Source of the DNA: Leeuwenhoekiella aequorea
GTDB taxonomy: Bacteria; Bacteroidota; Bacteroidia; Flavobacteriales; Flavobacteriaceae
NCBI RefSeq assembly: GCF_004104375.1
Contig: NZ_QOVM01000003.1
Coordinates: forward strand, 434,001 to 498,000
Direction of reading: 5' to 3'
Length of the DNA stretch: 64,000 nucleotides
Shown: positions 1-9,427 of the stretch, one piece after another
Numbering within the stretch: the first letter of the stretch is position 1
How the letters are laid out: every line of letters begins with the position of its first letter
Position numbers and translations under genes: made by a program
The notes under the pieces: generated by a model
Told to the model about the DNA's origin: nothing
Database searches by the model: none
What the model saw: only the letters and a program-made list of their open reading frames with translations

Positions 1-138
1 TTCATAAGCTACAGTAAGTTCAATAGGATTACAACAAACTTCACAATCTTCAACATATACTTGATGAGAAACAGACACATCAAGCAACATAGATATCTCT
101 TCCCAACAATACGGACATTGAAAAAAATGCTCTTCCAC
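1..138 (-). CDS. CPXCG-type cysteine-rich small protein, partial at left edge
   Basis: The first 46 codons of a gene that runs off the left edge are visible. A GTG at 136-138 overlaps the TAG stop of the TolC-like gene by one base (TAGTG), which suggests translational coupling. Early in the protein is a CPYCWEE motif (Cys8, Cys11), followed by a CEVCCNP motif (Cys32, Cys35, Cys36), so a zinc-ribbon-like site is likely. This pattern matches the small CPXCG cysteine-rich family, usually about 60-70 residues, of unknown function. The start is a GTG because no in-frame ATG lies before the first CXXC. Family assignment is fairly secure from the motif; the role is unknown. Confidence 0.75.
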   Translation of the reverse strand, partial: MEEHFFQCPYCWEEISMLLDVSVSHQVYVEDCEVCCNPIELTVAYE

Positions 139-1475
139 TAAAATTGAATATTTAACAACTGTCCTACTTGTTGTAGCAATTGTAATTCTGCTAGTTTCGC
201 TTCGTATTTTGCAAGATTCTTATTTGTTTCGGCATTTATCAAGTTTATCTGTGCCTGTCTAAACTCAATAGAAGTTATCTGACCGAGATTAAATCGCTCT
301 CTAGATCGTTCAAAATTGTTTTTATTAGTAACTACGTTTTGCTCTTGAATATTATAAACCGCTATTAAATTCTCATAATTACCCAGTGCATTTGCTATAT
401 CTCGCTGCACTTCAATCTCTATTTGCTGCTTAAGCAGAATTTGATTGTCTTTTAAAATTTTGGCATTTTTTAGCTGAGTAATACTTGATCCTCCATCAAA
501 TAGGTTCCATCGTAAGTTTAAACCACCCTGAAACCCCGTATTTTGTCGAGTACTACCGGTAAAAAATGCAGAAGCCGGACTTATAGATTCATTCCATCCA
601 TACGAACCAGTAAGCCCTACAGTAGGTAAAAATTGTGCTTTGGAGATGCGTATATCATATTCACTAAGGGCTATGTTAGAATTACTCTGCAATAATCTTA
701 CATTATTTTCCTTCGCCATTTCTAAAAAGGACTCAAGCTCTAATTTAGGAATAAACGATACCAGTGTATCCACATTAAAATTAAGCTTCAGATCACGAGC
801 AAGTACTACATTGAGGTCTCGCTTAGTATTCAAAAGAGATTGACGTGTATTCATCAAGTTGATACTATCATTAGTCACATCAACTTCAGCATTAAGCACT
901 TCTAACTTTGTATTTTGACCATAATCAAATTGATATCCAGCACGTTTCACCCTATTTTTAGATATTTCAAGAGTCTGTTCTAAAATTTCGACATTTTCAG
1001 TAAGCCTCGCAACCTCAAAATAAACCGAAAACAGTTGCAACATCGTATTCTCGATTGTTTCTCGCGCTTCAAGCTTAGAAAGATTATAGCTCTCTTTTAA
1101 ACGCTTAAAATTATAAAGCCTTCCCAGTCCGTCAAAAAGGGTATAATCCAAATTTACAGAAGCGTTATAGCTTTCTGACTGCGCCCCTTCCAAAACAAAT
1201 GACTCGCCGTCATCACGATCTGTACGTTGATCTTCTACTGTATAATTCATTCCTGCCAACCCAAATACGGTAGGCAAATAACCTGAGTTTAATAAATCTG
1301 CATTATTCTCAGATACGAGTACATTATTATCTGCAATAGCGATTCCGTAATTATTATTTAGGGTTAGCGCTATCGCTTCAGATCTCGAAAGAAATTCATC
1401 CTGACCAAAGCTCAAAAGGCTATTGGTAAAAATGAAGCAACTTATAACTACAACTTTCAGATTAATGCTCTTCAT
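138..1475 (-). CDS. TolC-family outer membrane efflux channel
   Basis: A 445-residue protein with an N-terminal signal peptide ending near SFGQ (residue 25). Two related halves rich in long amphipathic helices follow, as in the outer membrane factor family that forms the trimeric exit duct of tripartite efflux pumps. It is the last efflux gene of the operon, and its start overlaps the pump gene by 14 bases. The assembled complex would join this channel to the adaptor and RND pump encoded just upstream. Its length is normal for the family. The exported substrate cannot be read from the sequence. Confidence 0.9.
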   Translation of the reverse strand: MKSINLKVVVISCFIFTNSLLSFGQDEFLSRSEAIALTLNNNYGIAIADNNVLVSENNADLLNSGYLPTVFGLAGMNYTVEDQRTDRDDGESFVLEGAQSESYNASVNLDYTLFDGLGRLYNFKRLKESYNLSKLEARETIENTMLQLFSVYFEVARLTENVEILEQTLEISKNRVKRAGYQFDYGQNTKLEVLNAEVDVTNDSINLMNTRQSLLNTKRDLNVVLARDLKLNFNVDTLVSFIPKLELESFLEMAKENNVRLLQSNSNIALSEYDIRISKAQFLPTVGLTGSYGWNESISPASAFFTGSTRQNTGFQGGLNLRWNLFDGGSSITQLKNAKILKDNQILLKQQIEIEVQRDIANALGNYENLIAVYNIQEQNVVTNKNNFERSRERFNLGQITSIEFRQAQINLINAETNKNLAKYEAKLAELQLLQQVGQLLNIQF

Positions 1476-4400
1476 CTTCCTCTTTTAATTCTTTAATAGC
1501 GCGTTCAACATCCTCTTTGCTTGGCTCATTACCTGTACGCACCCAAATAGATTTTGTTTTGATCCAGTTTGACATTGATAACAAAAGCGGAAGCATTAGT
1601 AAGGTTAATACAGTTGCGATACCTATACCATAGGAAATTGAAATTGCCATGGGTTTTAAAAATTGAGCTTGTCTGCTTTTTTCAAGCAATAAAGGAGCAA
1701 GACCCGCAATTGTAGTTATACTGGTCAAGAAGATAGCTCTAAATCGTGAACGCCCCGCCTCAAATATTGCTTCCTCAAATTTCATCCCCTCTTTTAGATA
1801 TCCGTTGAGCTTACCTATAAGAACAAGACCATCGTTTACCATAATTCCTATAAGCGCAATAATACCTAAGGCTGAAAGTACATTTATAGGGAACCCGTGT
1901 ATGTAATGCCCCCAAGCTACTCCAATAATACTGAATGGAATCATAAATAATAATAGAAAAGGCTGACTATAACTACGGAAGGTAAACGCTATTGTCGCAT
2001 AAATTAGGAACAATATCACCCAAATAACTTCGTTAGCAGAGCTGCTTAATTTTTCTGCCTCTCTGTTCTGACCTTCATAAGAAACTGATAGCGTAGGATA
2101 TTTAGATAAAATATCAGGAATTACGGTCGCTTTAATTTCGGCTAAAATATCGGTGGTACTGCCATTAGGATCTGCCATGTCTGCATTTACCTGTATCTCG
2201 CGCTGTCCCTCGAGGTGGCTTATAGATTCATCTCCCCGGGAAATGGTATAAGTTGCAATCTCACTTAATGGAATGCGCTCTCCACCAGGTGTAATAATAC
2301 GCATATCATCTAAGTCATTTAAACTACTACGGTCACTGCGATCATAACGTACCCACACACGTATCTCATCTTGACCCCGCTGAAACCGTTGTGCTTGTGT
2401 TCCAAAAAAACCACTACGCACTTGAGTCATCACACTACTTAGGTCTAAACCTAGTGTATATGCTGTTTCCTTTAATTCTATCTGTATTTCTTTTATTCCC
2501 TCAGGATCTGTATCTACTACATCACGTAACAGGGAATTATTTTCAAGATTTGCACGTAGCTCATCTTTGGCTGCCTCAAGTTCTTCTGTGTTGTTACCTA
2601 GTAAGGAAATAGATATAGGACTTCCTCCAAAGTTACCTCCAGACCCAAACGTCAACCGCTCCACACCATAAACCTCACCTACTTCATCACGTATTGAGTT
2701 TGTAATATCTGGTGAAGAAAAATCTCTAAATTCTCCAGGCAATAAATTTATGCGCAGAGAAGCTTTATTATTACCCGGCCCTACTCTTTTAATTATATTT
2801 TCTACCACCTGCATATTATCAGTTTGTCTGCTTGTGTAGTCTTCATTTACACGCCAGGCAGCTTCTTCTACCATCGTAATAATGCTATCGGTACGCTGCG
2901 GATTTGTTCCCTCGGGCATTAAAAGCTCTATAGAAACGGTATCACTGGCAATACTTGGAAATATGGTGACACCTATCACACTTCCCATTATAGATCCTAT
3001 TGTAAGTATTAAAAATGCTGCTATAATACTGAAAGAGATAAGCTGGTTTCTTAGAGTAAATCGTAATGCCGGCGTATAAATTTTATCGCGCATATAACTC
3101 ATAAACTGATCTCCCTTCCTATTGAAGTAACGCAGTTTATACATAAACTTTGCTATACCTTTTTTCTTAGATATATCCAGTTCTGATTCTCGTACCAAGG
3201 CCTTACTATGCGCAATATGTGCAGGCAATATGATTAAAGCTTCTACTAGAGAAACTACAAGGGTGAGAATTACAACTGTGGATACTTCTCCAAAGAATTC
3301 ACCAATGCGGCTATCAAGAAATAGAAATGTGGAAAATGCCAGAACAGTAGTAATAATTGCTGAAATTATAGGTGGAATAACCTCTACTGTTCCATCTATT
3401 GCAGCACGTATAGGTGTTTTACCCATTTCATAATGCTGATAGATATTTTCAGAAATTACAATTCCGTCATCTACGAGAATACCTATAACGATAATCATCC
3501 CAAAGAGGGACAAAACGTTTATAGTAACTCCGAAGCTTCCTGCAAAAATGAACATCCCTAAAAAAGCTACCGGAATACCTGCAGCTACCCAAAAAGCAAG
3601 TCGTGTATTTAAAAAGAAAGATAGAAAAAGCATTACCAGTAAAATTCCTTCTGCACCATTGACTACTAGTAAATTTGTACGCTGCTCGAGACGTATTGAA
3701 GAGTCTGAGGTAATATCAATTTTTACAGCATCGTATTTCGCATTAAAATCTTCTATATATTCTTTAACCTGTTCTGCTGTAGTGAGTAAATCTTCATTAT
3801 TAGTATTACTAATTTCAACATTTACAGCAAGGTTTCCATTAAAATAAGATGCACTGGGAGTTTCTGAAAACCGATCTCGTACTACTGCAACATCTCCTAA
3901 CCTAACTAAAGAGCCATCTGGATTTGCACGTACAATTAAATTAGTAAGATCATCGCCGTAATAAGCTCGATTATTTGCTCGTATTAAATAGTCTTCTTTC
4001 TCTGTTTTAATATTACCCCCTGTTGTAAGAATATTTGCTCTGGATACGGCTTGAGAAACTTCAGTAAAACTTAATCCATAAGCGAGCAAATCATTTTCGC
4101 GAACAGCGATTTCTATTTCTTCATCTGGATATCCACTGATTTCAATTTGCGAGATTCCGTCCATAGCCCGCAAATCGTATTCTATCGATCTTGCTATTTG
4201 CTTTAGGGTTGCCAGATCTATAGTTTCTCCACTTACTGCAAATCCTATGGTTTGCCGTATAGCCTCTTCTTTTGCAACTACCAGAGGCTCCATTCCCGTA
4301 GGAAAACTAGGAACCCGATCTACCGCATTTTTAACTTCAGCAAGAATTACATTTATATCCTCGTCTTGATCAATTTCTATAGTTACACTACCTCCATTTT

Positions 4401-4659
4401 CGCGTGAAGTAGAAGTTACACGATCAATCCCAACTAATCCTTTTAAATTATCCTCGATCTTAAGTATTATCCCCTCTTCTATTTCTTGCGGAGAAGCTCC
4501 CGGATAGGTAACACTTATAGTTATAATCTGCGAGTCAATTAATGGAAAGAATGAAGACTTCATCCTCAACACTCCAATGATTCCAAAAATCACAAAAGCC
4601 ATTATAACCACATTGACGGCTACACTGTATTTTATGAAATAACTTATTAAATTTTTCAT
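1462..4659 (-). CDS. RND-family efflux transporter permease (AcrB/MexB-like)
   Basis: A 1065-residue inner membrane pump. The N-terminal helix is followed by a large periplasmic loop, a block of membrane helices, a second periplasmic loop and a second block, the duplicated layout of RND proton antiporters. The helix around residues 390-410 carries a DDG motif, matching the paired acidic residues of the proton relay. The periplasmic start contains a FFPLIDSQ-type segment typical of the hydrophobe/amphiphile efflux group. It sits between its adaptor (5-base gap) and its TolC-like partner (14-base overlap), a complete tripartite set. Metal-export motifs of the CusA type are not evident, so drug, detergent or metabolite export is the likeliest role. 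Confidence 0.92.
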   Translation of the reverse strand: MKNLISYFIKYSVAVNVVIMAFVIFGIIGVLRMKSSFFPLIDSQIITISVTYPGASPQEIEEGIILKIEDNLKGLVGIDRVTSTSRENGGSVTIEIDQDEDINVILAEVKNAVDRVPSFPTGMEPLVVAKEEAIRQTIGFAVSGETIDLATLKQIARSIEYDLRAMDGISQIEISGYPDEEIEIAVRENDLLAYGLSFTEVSQAVSRANILTTGGNIKTEKEDYLIRANNRAYYGDDLTNLIVRANPDGSLVRLGDVAVVRDRFSETPSASYFNGNLAVNVEISNTNNEDLLTTAEQVKEYIEDFNAKYDAVKIDITSDSSIRLEQRTNLLVVNGAEGILLVMLFLSFFLNTRLAFWVAAGIPVAFLGMFIFAGSFGVTINVLSLFGMIIVIGILVDDGIVISENIYQHYEMGKTPIRAAIDGTVEVIPPIISAIITTVLAFSTFLFLDSRIGEFFGEVSTVVILTLVVSLVEALIILPAHIAHSKALVRESELDISKKKGIAKFMYKLRYFNRKGDQFMSYMRDKIYTPALRFTLRNQLISFSIIAAFLILTIGSIMGSVIGVTIFPSIASDTVSIELLMPEGTNPQRTDSIITMVEEAAWRVNEDYTSRQTDNMQVVENIIKRVGPGNNKASLRINLLPGEFRDFSSPDITNSIRDEVGEVYGVERLTFGSGGNFGGSPISISLLGNNTEELEAAKDELRANLENNSLLRDVVDTDPEGIKEIQIELKETAYTLGLDLSSVMTQVRSGFFGTQAQRFQRGQDEIRVWVRYDRSDRSSLNDLDDMRIITPGGERIPLSEIATYTISRGDESISHLEGQREIQVNADMADPNGSTTDILAEIKATVIPDILSKYPTLSVSYEGQNREAEKLSSSANEVIWVILFLIYATIAFTFRSYSQPFLLLFMIPFSIIGVAWGHYIHGFPINVLSALGIIALIGIMVNDGLVLIGKLNGYLKEGMKFEEAIFEAGRSRFRAIFLTSITTIAGLAPLLLEKSRQAQFLKPMAISISYGIGIATVLTLLMLPLLLSMSNWIKTKSIWVRTGNEPSKEDVERAIKELKEEDEEH

Positions 4660-4664
4660 AAAAA

Positions 4665-5801
4665 CTATTCCGTATCTTCTGTGTTAGTAGTTTCATCATA
4701 GACTTTTACCCGCATACCGGCATATGCTCCAGGTACAGATTTAGCCAGATACTTAGTGCCGTCAGGAATACCTTTTATTACCACTTCTTTATCTGAAAAA
4801 TAAACTGGATTGACTTTTATAAGATCAAGAAGGCCATCTTTAACAATATAGATTTGAGAGTTATCTACTAATAATTGTCTCGGAATACTTATAGCTTCCA
4901 GTTCGTCTCTTGCGTCTAAATTAGCCTGTAAAAACATTCCTTCTTTTAAAGAGTCTGAACCTTCAAGTTCAATAAATACTTTTATAGTCTGCGTAGTCTG
5001 GTCTACTCGACCATTAACACGCACAACTTTGCCAGTATATTCTTTTGTACCATCAACAGTCGTAAGATTGACTTTCTCTCCTATACTCAAAAGATCACTA
5101 AATTTTTTACCTATAGAAACTTCGAGTTCATATACGGACGTATCTATAAATTCTCCTAGTTTCTGTCCCGATCTTACAAGAGTTCCTTTGTTAACTAGCG
5201 CTTCGGTAAGGATTCCTGAAAACGGAGCTGTAATACGATACTTCCCTAATCGCTGTTCTAAATTTTTCACATTGTAATACGCCGAATACAATCCGCGACC
5301 TGTTATAAAGTAGCGCTCTTTTTGAGATGAAGTTTCGGGTAATTGTGGAGTAGATTTATTAATGTCAAAACCGTCAAGATAGGTTTGCCATTTCTGAAAA
5401 ATTTCAGGATAATCCAGTCGTAAATCTGGCATTATAGAAGTTGCCAGATTATACAACTCGCTTTTTGCAGCTTGTACAGATGCGTAGTATTCTGATGAAT
5501 CTAGATTGAGAAGAGTTTCCCCTCTATTATAGGCTTGACCAACTTTAAAATCGTGCGCACTGGATCTAAATATTCCTTGTACCTCTGCATATAATTCTAG
5601 TCGGTTTTTTGCAACTAGATTGCCATTTGCAGGAATTACAATAGAAACAGTATCGTTTTTAACTTCTTCAACAAAAACAGTTTTAACTACTTTGTCGATT
5701 TTAACAGGAATATCTTTATCTCTGTTAGCAATTGAATACCCGATCACAAGAGCGATTGCAAGTATTACTAAACCTATAATCAGTCGTACAGCTTTAAGCA
5801 T
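4665..5801 (-). CDS. RND efflux periplasmic adaptor (membrane fusion protein)
   Basis: A 378-residue protein with an N-terminal membrane anchor (about residues 5-25). It continues with a lipoyl-like half (GNLVAKNRLELYAEVQG), a coiled-coil region, the returning lipoyl half (YRITAPFSGILTEALVNKG) and a beta-barrel domain (VDGTKEYTGKVVRVNGRVD). This is the HlyD/AcrA order. It bridges the inner membrane pump and the outer membrane channel encoded immediately downstream, and is the first gene of the operon. A TATTTTTG box lies upstream. Family assignment is firm; substrate is unknown. Confidence 0.9.
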   Translation of the reverse strand: MLKAVRLIIGLVILAIALVIGYSIANRDKDIPVKIDKVVKTVFVEEVKNDTVSIVIPANGNLVAKNRLELYAEVQGIFRSSAHDFKVGQAYNRGETLLNLDSSEYYASVQAAKSELYNLATSIMPDLRLDYPEIFQKWQTYLDGFDINKSTPQLPETSSQKERYFITGRGLYSAYYNVKNLEQRLGKYRITAPFSGILTEALVNKGTLVRSGQKLGEFIDTSVYELEVSIGKKFSDLLSIGEKVNLTTVDGTKEYTGKVVRVNGRVDQTTQTIKVFIELEGSDSLKEGMFLQANLDARDELEAISIPRQLLVDNSQIYIVKDGLLDLIKVNPVYFSDKEVVIKGIPDGTKYLAKSVPGAYAGMRVKVYDETTNTEDTE

Positions 5802-5832
5802 TAAGTATTTTTTAAGAAACTACCATAAGTAG

Positions 5833-5840
5833 CAAAAATA
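5833..5840 (-). promoter_or_regulatory. Possible promoter -7 box for the efflux operon
   Basis: On the minus strand this reads TATTTTTG, a full match to the Bacteroidota -7 consensus TAnnTTTG, about 30 bases before the adaptor start. No clear TTG is found at the expected -33 distance, so support is only partial. Confidence 0.4.
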
Positions 5841-5886
5841 CCTGCACTGTACTATCTATTTTGTTAAATTTAATATAAATAAAGTG

Positions 5887-7794
5887 CTAATTATAAAGAT
5901 CTAATTCTTCAGATACTTCCTCCCATTTAGCCATAAGTTGTTCAATCTTTTTCTTATTAGACTCATACTTAGCAAAGAAGTCTGGTTTTGCACTTGTTTT
6001 ATCGTAATCTGCTGCTAGGTCAGCATCCATTTTCTTAATCTCACGTTCCAGCTTATTAACATCAGATTCAATATTACTAAGTTGGTTATTCAAAGATTTT
6101 ACTTTTTTCTGGTCTTTGTATTCTACCTTGGGAGCCGCTTCCTTTACCTTAACCTTAGGATCTTTTTTCTCAATATCTCTAAGATTTTCAACCGCACGTT
6201 TTTCAAGATAATAGTCAATATCTCCAAGGTATTCCTTTATTTTATGATCTCTAAATTCGTAAACTGTAGATGTAAGACCTTGTAAAAAATCTCTATCGTG
6301 AGAAACTAGTAATAAAGTACCTTCAAAATTTTTAAGAGCTTCTTTTAAAACATTCTTGGATTTTATATCCAAGTGATTGGTAGGCTCATCCATCACAAGG
6401 ACATTAAAGGGTTGTAACATAAGCTTAGCCAACGCTAAACGGTTACGCTCACCTCCTGAAAGTACACGCACATATTTTTCAGCTTCATCTCCTCTAAAAA
6501 GAAAAGATCCTAAAATATCACGAACTTTACTTCTGTTCTTTTCATTTGCAGCATCGATCATAGTATCTAAAACAGTTTTACTACCATCCAGGTGATCTGC
6601 CTGATTTTGCGCAAAATACCCTATTTGCACATTGTGTCCCAACTTAAGCTTTCCTTCATAGCTAATTTCATCAACGATGATTTTTGCCAGTGTGGATTTA
6701 CCTTGACCGTTTTGACCTACAAATGCAGTTTTGCTATCGCGTTCTATAAGAAGATCAATACCATTTAAAACAGCCTTGTCTCCATAACTCTTTCTTATTC
6801 CTTCTGCTTCAACTACAACTTTACCAGGAACAACAGAAACCGGAAAATTAAGAGTCATTACACTATTGTCGTCTTCATCAACTTCAATTACATCCATTCG
6901 GTTAAGCTTCTTAACCAGAGACTGCGCCATTGTTGCTTTTGAAGCTTTTGCCTTAAATTTAGAAATTAACTTCTCGGTATGTTCTATTTCTTTCTGCTGA
7001 TTCTTTTGGGCCGCCATCTGTTGCTCACGCATTTCCTGACGCAACACCAGATACGTTGAATAAGGTTTTGGATAATCATAAATTTTACCCAGTGATATTT
7101 CAATGGTTCTATTTGTAACATTGTCCAAGAACATCTTATCGTGAGATACAATTACGACAGCTCCTTGATAATTACGTAAAAATCCTTCTAACCATATTAT
7201 TGATTCGATGTCCAAGTGGTTTGTTGGCTCATCTAATAATAAGACATCATTATTTTGAAGTAGTAATTTTGCTAATTCAATACGCATACGCCATCCTCCG
7301 GAGAAGGTATCGGTAATTTTATTGAAATCCTCACGGTTAAAACCAAGTCCCATAAGAATACGCTCGGTCTCTCCCTGATAGCTATATCCTCCATGAATCT
7401 CGTATTGATGTTGCACCTCATTAAGCTCTACCATTAAATCGTGGTAGTAATCACTCTCGTAATCTGTGCGTTCTGCTAATTCAATATTTATTTCTTCAAG
7501 ACGTATTTCGAGTTTCTTAATGAGCTCAAATGCTTCATAAGATTCTTCTAAAACAGTACGCCCCTCAACAAAATCAATATCTTGTTTTAGAAAACCTATC
7601 TGTATGTCTTTATCTGTAGCTATCTGACCCGTATCATACTCTTGTTCACGTGAAATAATACGCAACATCGTAGATTTACCGGCTCCATTTTTACCCACTA
7701 ATCCTACTCGATCTCCCTCACCAAGTCTAAATGTAACTTCCTCAAATAGGTATTCTCCCTGAAAAGATACAGAGAGGTTGTGAATGTTTAACAT
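5887..7794 (-). CDS. ABC-F family ATPase (Uup/YheS-like)
   Basis: A 635-residue protein with two ABC ATPase domains and no membrane segments. Domain 1 has Walker A GKNGAGKST (about residue 35), signature FSGGWRMR and Walker B DEPTNHLD. Domain 2 has GQNGQGKST, LSGGERNR and a second DEPTNHLD. A charged linker separates them, and a C-terminal coiled coil (from about residue 555) resembles the DNA- or ribosome-binding tail of Uup/YheS proteins. ABC-F proteins act on ribosomes rather than in transport. It is a single-gene unit with its own promoter-like box. The subfamily cannot be fixed without alignment, and antibiotic resistance is not implied. Confidence 0.9.
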   Translation of the reverse strand: MLNIHNLSVSFQGEYLFEEVTFRLGEGDRVGLVGKNGAGKSTMLRIISREQEYDTGQIATDKDIQIGFLKQDIDFVEGRTVLEESYEAFELIKKLEIRLEEINIELAERTDYESDYYHDLMVELNEVQHQYEIHGGYSYQGETERILMGLGFNREDFNKITDTFSGGWRMRIELAKLLLQNNDVLLLDEPTNHLDIESIIWLEGFLRNYQGAVVIVSHDKMFLDNVTNRTIEISLGKIYDYPKPYSTYLVLRQEMREQQMAAQKNQQKEIEHTEKLISKFKAKASKATMAQSLVKKLNRMDVIEVDEDDNSVMTLNFPVSVVPGKVVVEAEGIRKSYGDKAVLNGIDLLIERDSKTAFVGQNGQGKSTLAKIIVDEISYEGKLKLGHNVQIGYFAQNQADHLDGSKTVLDTMIDAANEKNRSKVRDILGSFLFRGDEAEKYVRVLSGGERNRLALAKLMLQPFNVLVMDEPTNHLDIKSKNVLKEALKNFEGTLLLVSHDRDFLQGLTSTVYEFRDHKIKEYLGDIDYYLEKRAVENLRDIEKKDPKVKVKEAAPKVEYKDQKKVKSLNNQLSNIESDVNKLEREIKKMDADLAADYDKTSAKPDFFAKYESNKKKIEQLMAKWEEVSEELDLYN

Positions 7795-7812
7795 GCTCTA
7801 AATTTTAAGGCG

Positions 7813-7842
7813 CAAAGTTATTATTAAATGCCGGACTTTCAT
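7813..7842 (-). promoter_or_regulatory. Promoter of the ABC-F gene
   Basis: Minus-strand TAACTTTG at 7813-7820 fully matches TAnnTTTG. After a 19-base spacer there is ATG at 7840-7842 in place of the ideal TTG. It lies about 20 bases before the start codon. Confidence 0.5.
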
Positions 7843-7887
7843 CACTTAAACATTATCGATTTTTGTAACTTTAGATACACAAAAAAG

Positions 7888-7901
7888 ACGGCACGTACCG
7901 T
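7888..7901 (+). repeat. GC-rich imperfect palindrome before the DUF983 gene
   Basis: ACGGCACGTACCGT is symmetric except for one mismatched pair and stands out against the AT-rich surroundings. It lies 11 bases before the ATG at 7913, so it could be an operator or a small 5' leader hairpin. No known regulator is assigned. Confidence 0.3.
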
Positions 7902-7912
7902 ACATTAATATT

Positions 7913-8317
7913 ATGAAAAAACTTCTCCAAGGAAATCCGTTATATAGCATATTTACTGGCACTTGCCCAGTATGTCAACAAAAAAGTATGTATCAAAATT
8001 CCAATCCATACATACTCACAGACACTTTAAAAATGCACGAGCGCTGTCTTCATTGCAATACAAAGTTCAAAATAGAGCCCTCTTTTTTCTACGGCGCTAT
8101 GTATGTAAGCTATGGTGTGGGCATTGCATTTGCAGTGGCTGCTTTTATTATCACACACTTCTTTATAGGCGCAGGATTAATAGCAGGTTTTATTTCTATA
8201 ATTGCCACGCTCCTAGTATTTGCGCCGTTAATTATGCGATTAAGTCGCAATATCTGGATCAACTTTTTTTTCAATTACGACGAAAAGAAAGCTAAAGGAA
8301 CTACACGAGCTTCTTAG
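7913..8317 (+). CDS. DUF983 family membrane protein
   Basis: A 134-residue protein. The N-terminal cytoplasmic part carries two CXXC pairs (CPVC near residue 19 and CLHC near residue 46), a probable zinc ribbon. Two transmembrane helices follow (about residues 65-85 and 88-108), then a short charged tail. This is the DUF983 architecture, whose function is not established. The gene is transcribed towards the FAD oxidoreductase gene and the two 3' ends overlap by 17 bases, with no terminator between them. Confidence 0.85.
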   Translation: MKKLLQGNPLYSIFTGTCPVCQQKSMYQNSNPYILTDTLKMHERCLHCNTKFKIEPSFFYGAMYVSYGVGIAFAVAAFIITHFFIGAGLIAGFISIIATLLVFAPLIMRLSRNIWINFFFNYDEKKAKGTTRAS

Positions 8318-9359
8318 GAAATCTAAGTATAGACACTTCATCATCAAGTGAAATACCATTCTCAAGATGGTCAAACAAAACCTGTGCAAGGTATGGAGAC
8401 ATCATAGTTCCACGCGTTCCAAGACCGTTGAGAAGTGCTAATTGAGGATATTTAGGATGCACGCCTATCAAAGGTCGACGATCACCTGTGGTAGGCCGCA
8501 TACCTGCTACTTGTTTCTCAATGGTATAAGCGCAGGTAATTACCTTCTCTAACTTACTTTGTAATTCATCACGTGCTTCGGTAGTGGGTATAGTATCTTT
8601 TTCTTTCCAATTGAATGTGGCTCCTACTTTGTAATAGTCACCCCCTAAAGGAATAACGAAAAAGGATGCTTTTAATGCTTCCGATATGTTTAAATTAGGA
8701 GCTTTAATGATTAAGTATTCACCCTTATTTCCTACCAACGGCAGTTTATTGAAAAATGGATTATTTTTAATCCCGAATCCTTCTGCAAATACGATACGCT
8801 TCGCAATAAAATTTTTATAGGTCACTGTGGAATCTGTATTGAATGCAATCGCACTGTGATCAAAATTTTCAGAATAGTAAAGCGCTTTACTCTTTAAAGA
8901 ATCGATGTAAGCATTTAGCAATTGCGGAATATTGATTCGTAATGATTCATTCACTTCACCTAACTGCAAAGGAGCTTCAACATACTCTGAAGTATTCTTA
9001 ACTAATTTTTCATTTAAAAATCTTCTCAAAATAGGTTTATCACTTGCTTCAAACCAATTATTTTGATCTTCAATTGAAGAAAATATTTTAAGAACAGGCA
9101 AAATTTCAAAAGTTTCCTTGTCGTAGCTCGCTGCTAACCGTTGAAAATATTTAGATGCCAGATCAAACTGCTCTTCCCCTTTGTAGGGCATTGTATAGCG
9201 CTTAAGAGTAACAGGATTTATTAAACCTGCAGCAACTCTGCTTGCGGCATCCCGCTGCTCATCTATTACCACATACTTAAGTTTTGTGCGACTCAATTGA
9301 TCACAAAAGGCCATCCCTGCCAGTCCAAAACCTACAATAATATAATCTACCTCTTTCAT
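8301..9359 (-). CDS. FAD-dependent oxidoreductase (DAO/glycine-oxidase-like)
   Basis: A 352-residue protein with an N-terminal Rossmann motif (DYIIVGFGLAGMAFC, residues 5-19) followed by an acidic residue at the second strand (VVIDEQ), which binds the FAD ribose. Near the C terminus GMRPTTGDRRPLIG and GLGTRGTMMSP resemble the substrate-side segments of D-amino-acid-oxidase-like enzymes such as ThiO. The substrate is unknown. It lies downstream of gldN in the same direction but behind a strong terminator, so it is probably transcribed separately or only by read-through. Confidence 0.85.
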   Translation of the reverse strand: MKEVDYIIVGFGLAGMAFCDQLSRTKLKYVVIDEQRDAASRVAAGLINPVTLKRYTMPYKGEEQFDLASKYFQRLAASYDKETFEILPVLKIFSSIEDQNNWFEASDKPILRRFLNEKLVKNTSEYVEAPLQLGEVNESLRINIPQLLNAYIDSLKSKALYYSENFDHSAIAFNTDSTVTYKNFIAKRIVFAEGFGIKNNPFFNKLPLVGNKGEYLIIKAPNLNISEALKASFFVIPLGGDYYKVGATFNWKEKDTIPTTEARDELQSKLEKVITCAYTIEKQVAGMRPTTGDRRPLIGVHPKYPQLALLNGLGTRGTMMSPYLAQVLFDHLENGISLDDEVSILRFPKKLV

Positions 9360-9380
9360 AATTGAAAATAAGACATAAAA

Positions 9381-9404
9381 AAACGCCTTTAATAAAGGCG
9401 TTTT
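9381..9404 (-). terminator. Rho-independent terminator after gldN
   Basis: A perfect 10-base stem (AAACGCCTTT pairing with AAAGGCGTTT) around a short AT loop, flanked by a T run in either orientation. It closes the gldKLMN transcript and separates it from the FAD oxidoreductase gene. Confidence 0.85.
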
Positions 9405-9427
9405 TTTTATTTACTAGGAACATATAA

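Noticed and set aside
7963-8295. A second long frame on the plus strand inside the DUF983 gene
   Set aside because: It is a shifted reading of the same DNA; the other frame carries the CXXC pairs and membrane helices of a known family.
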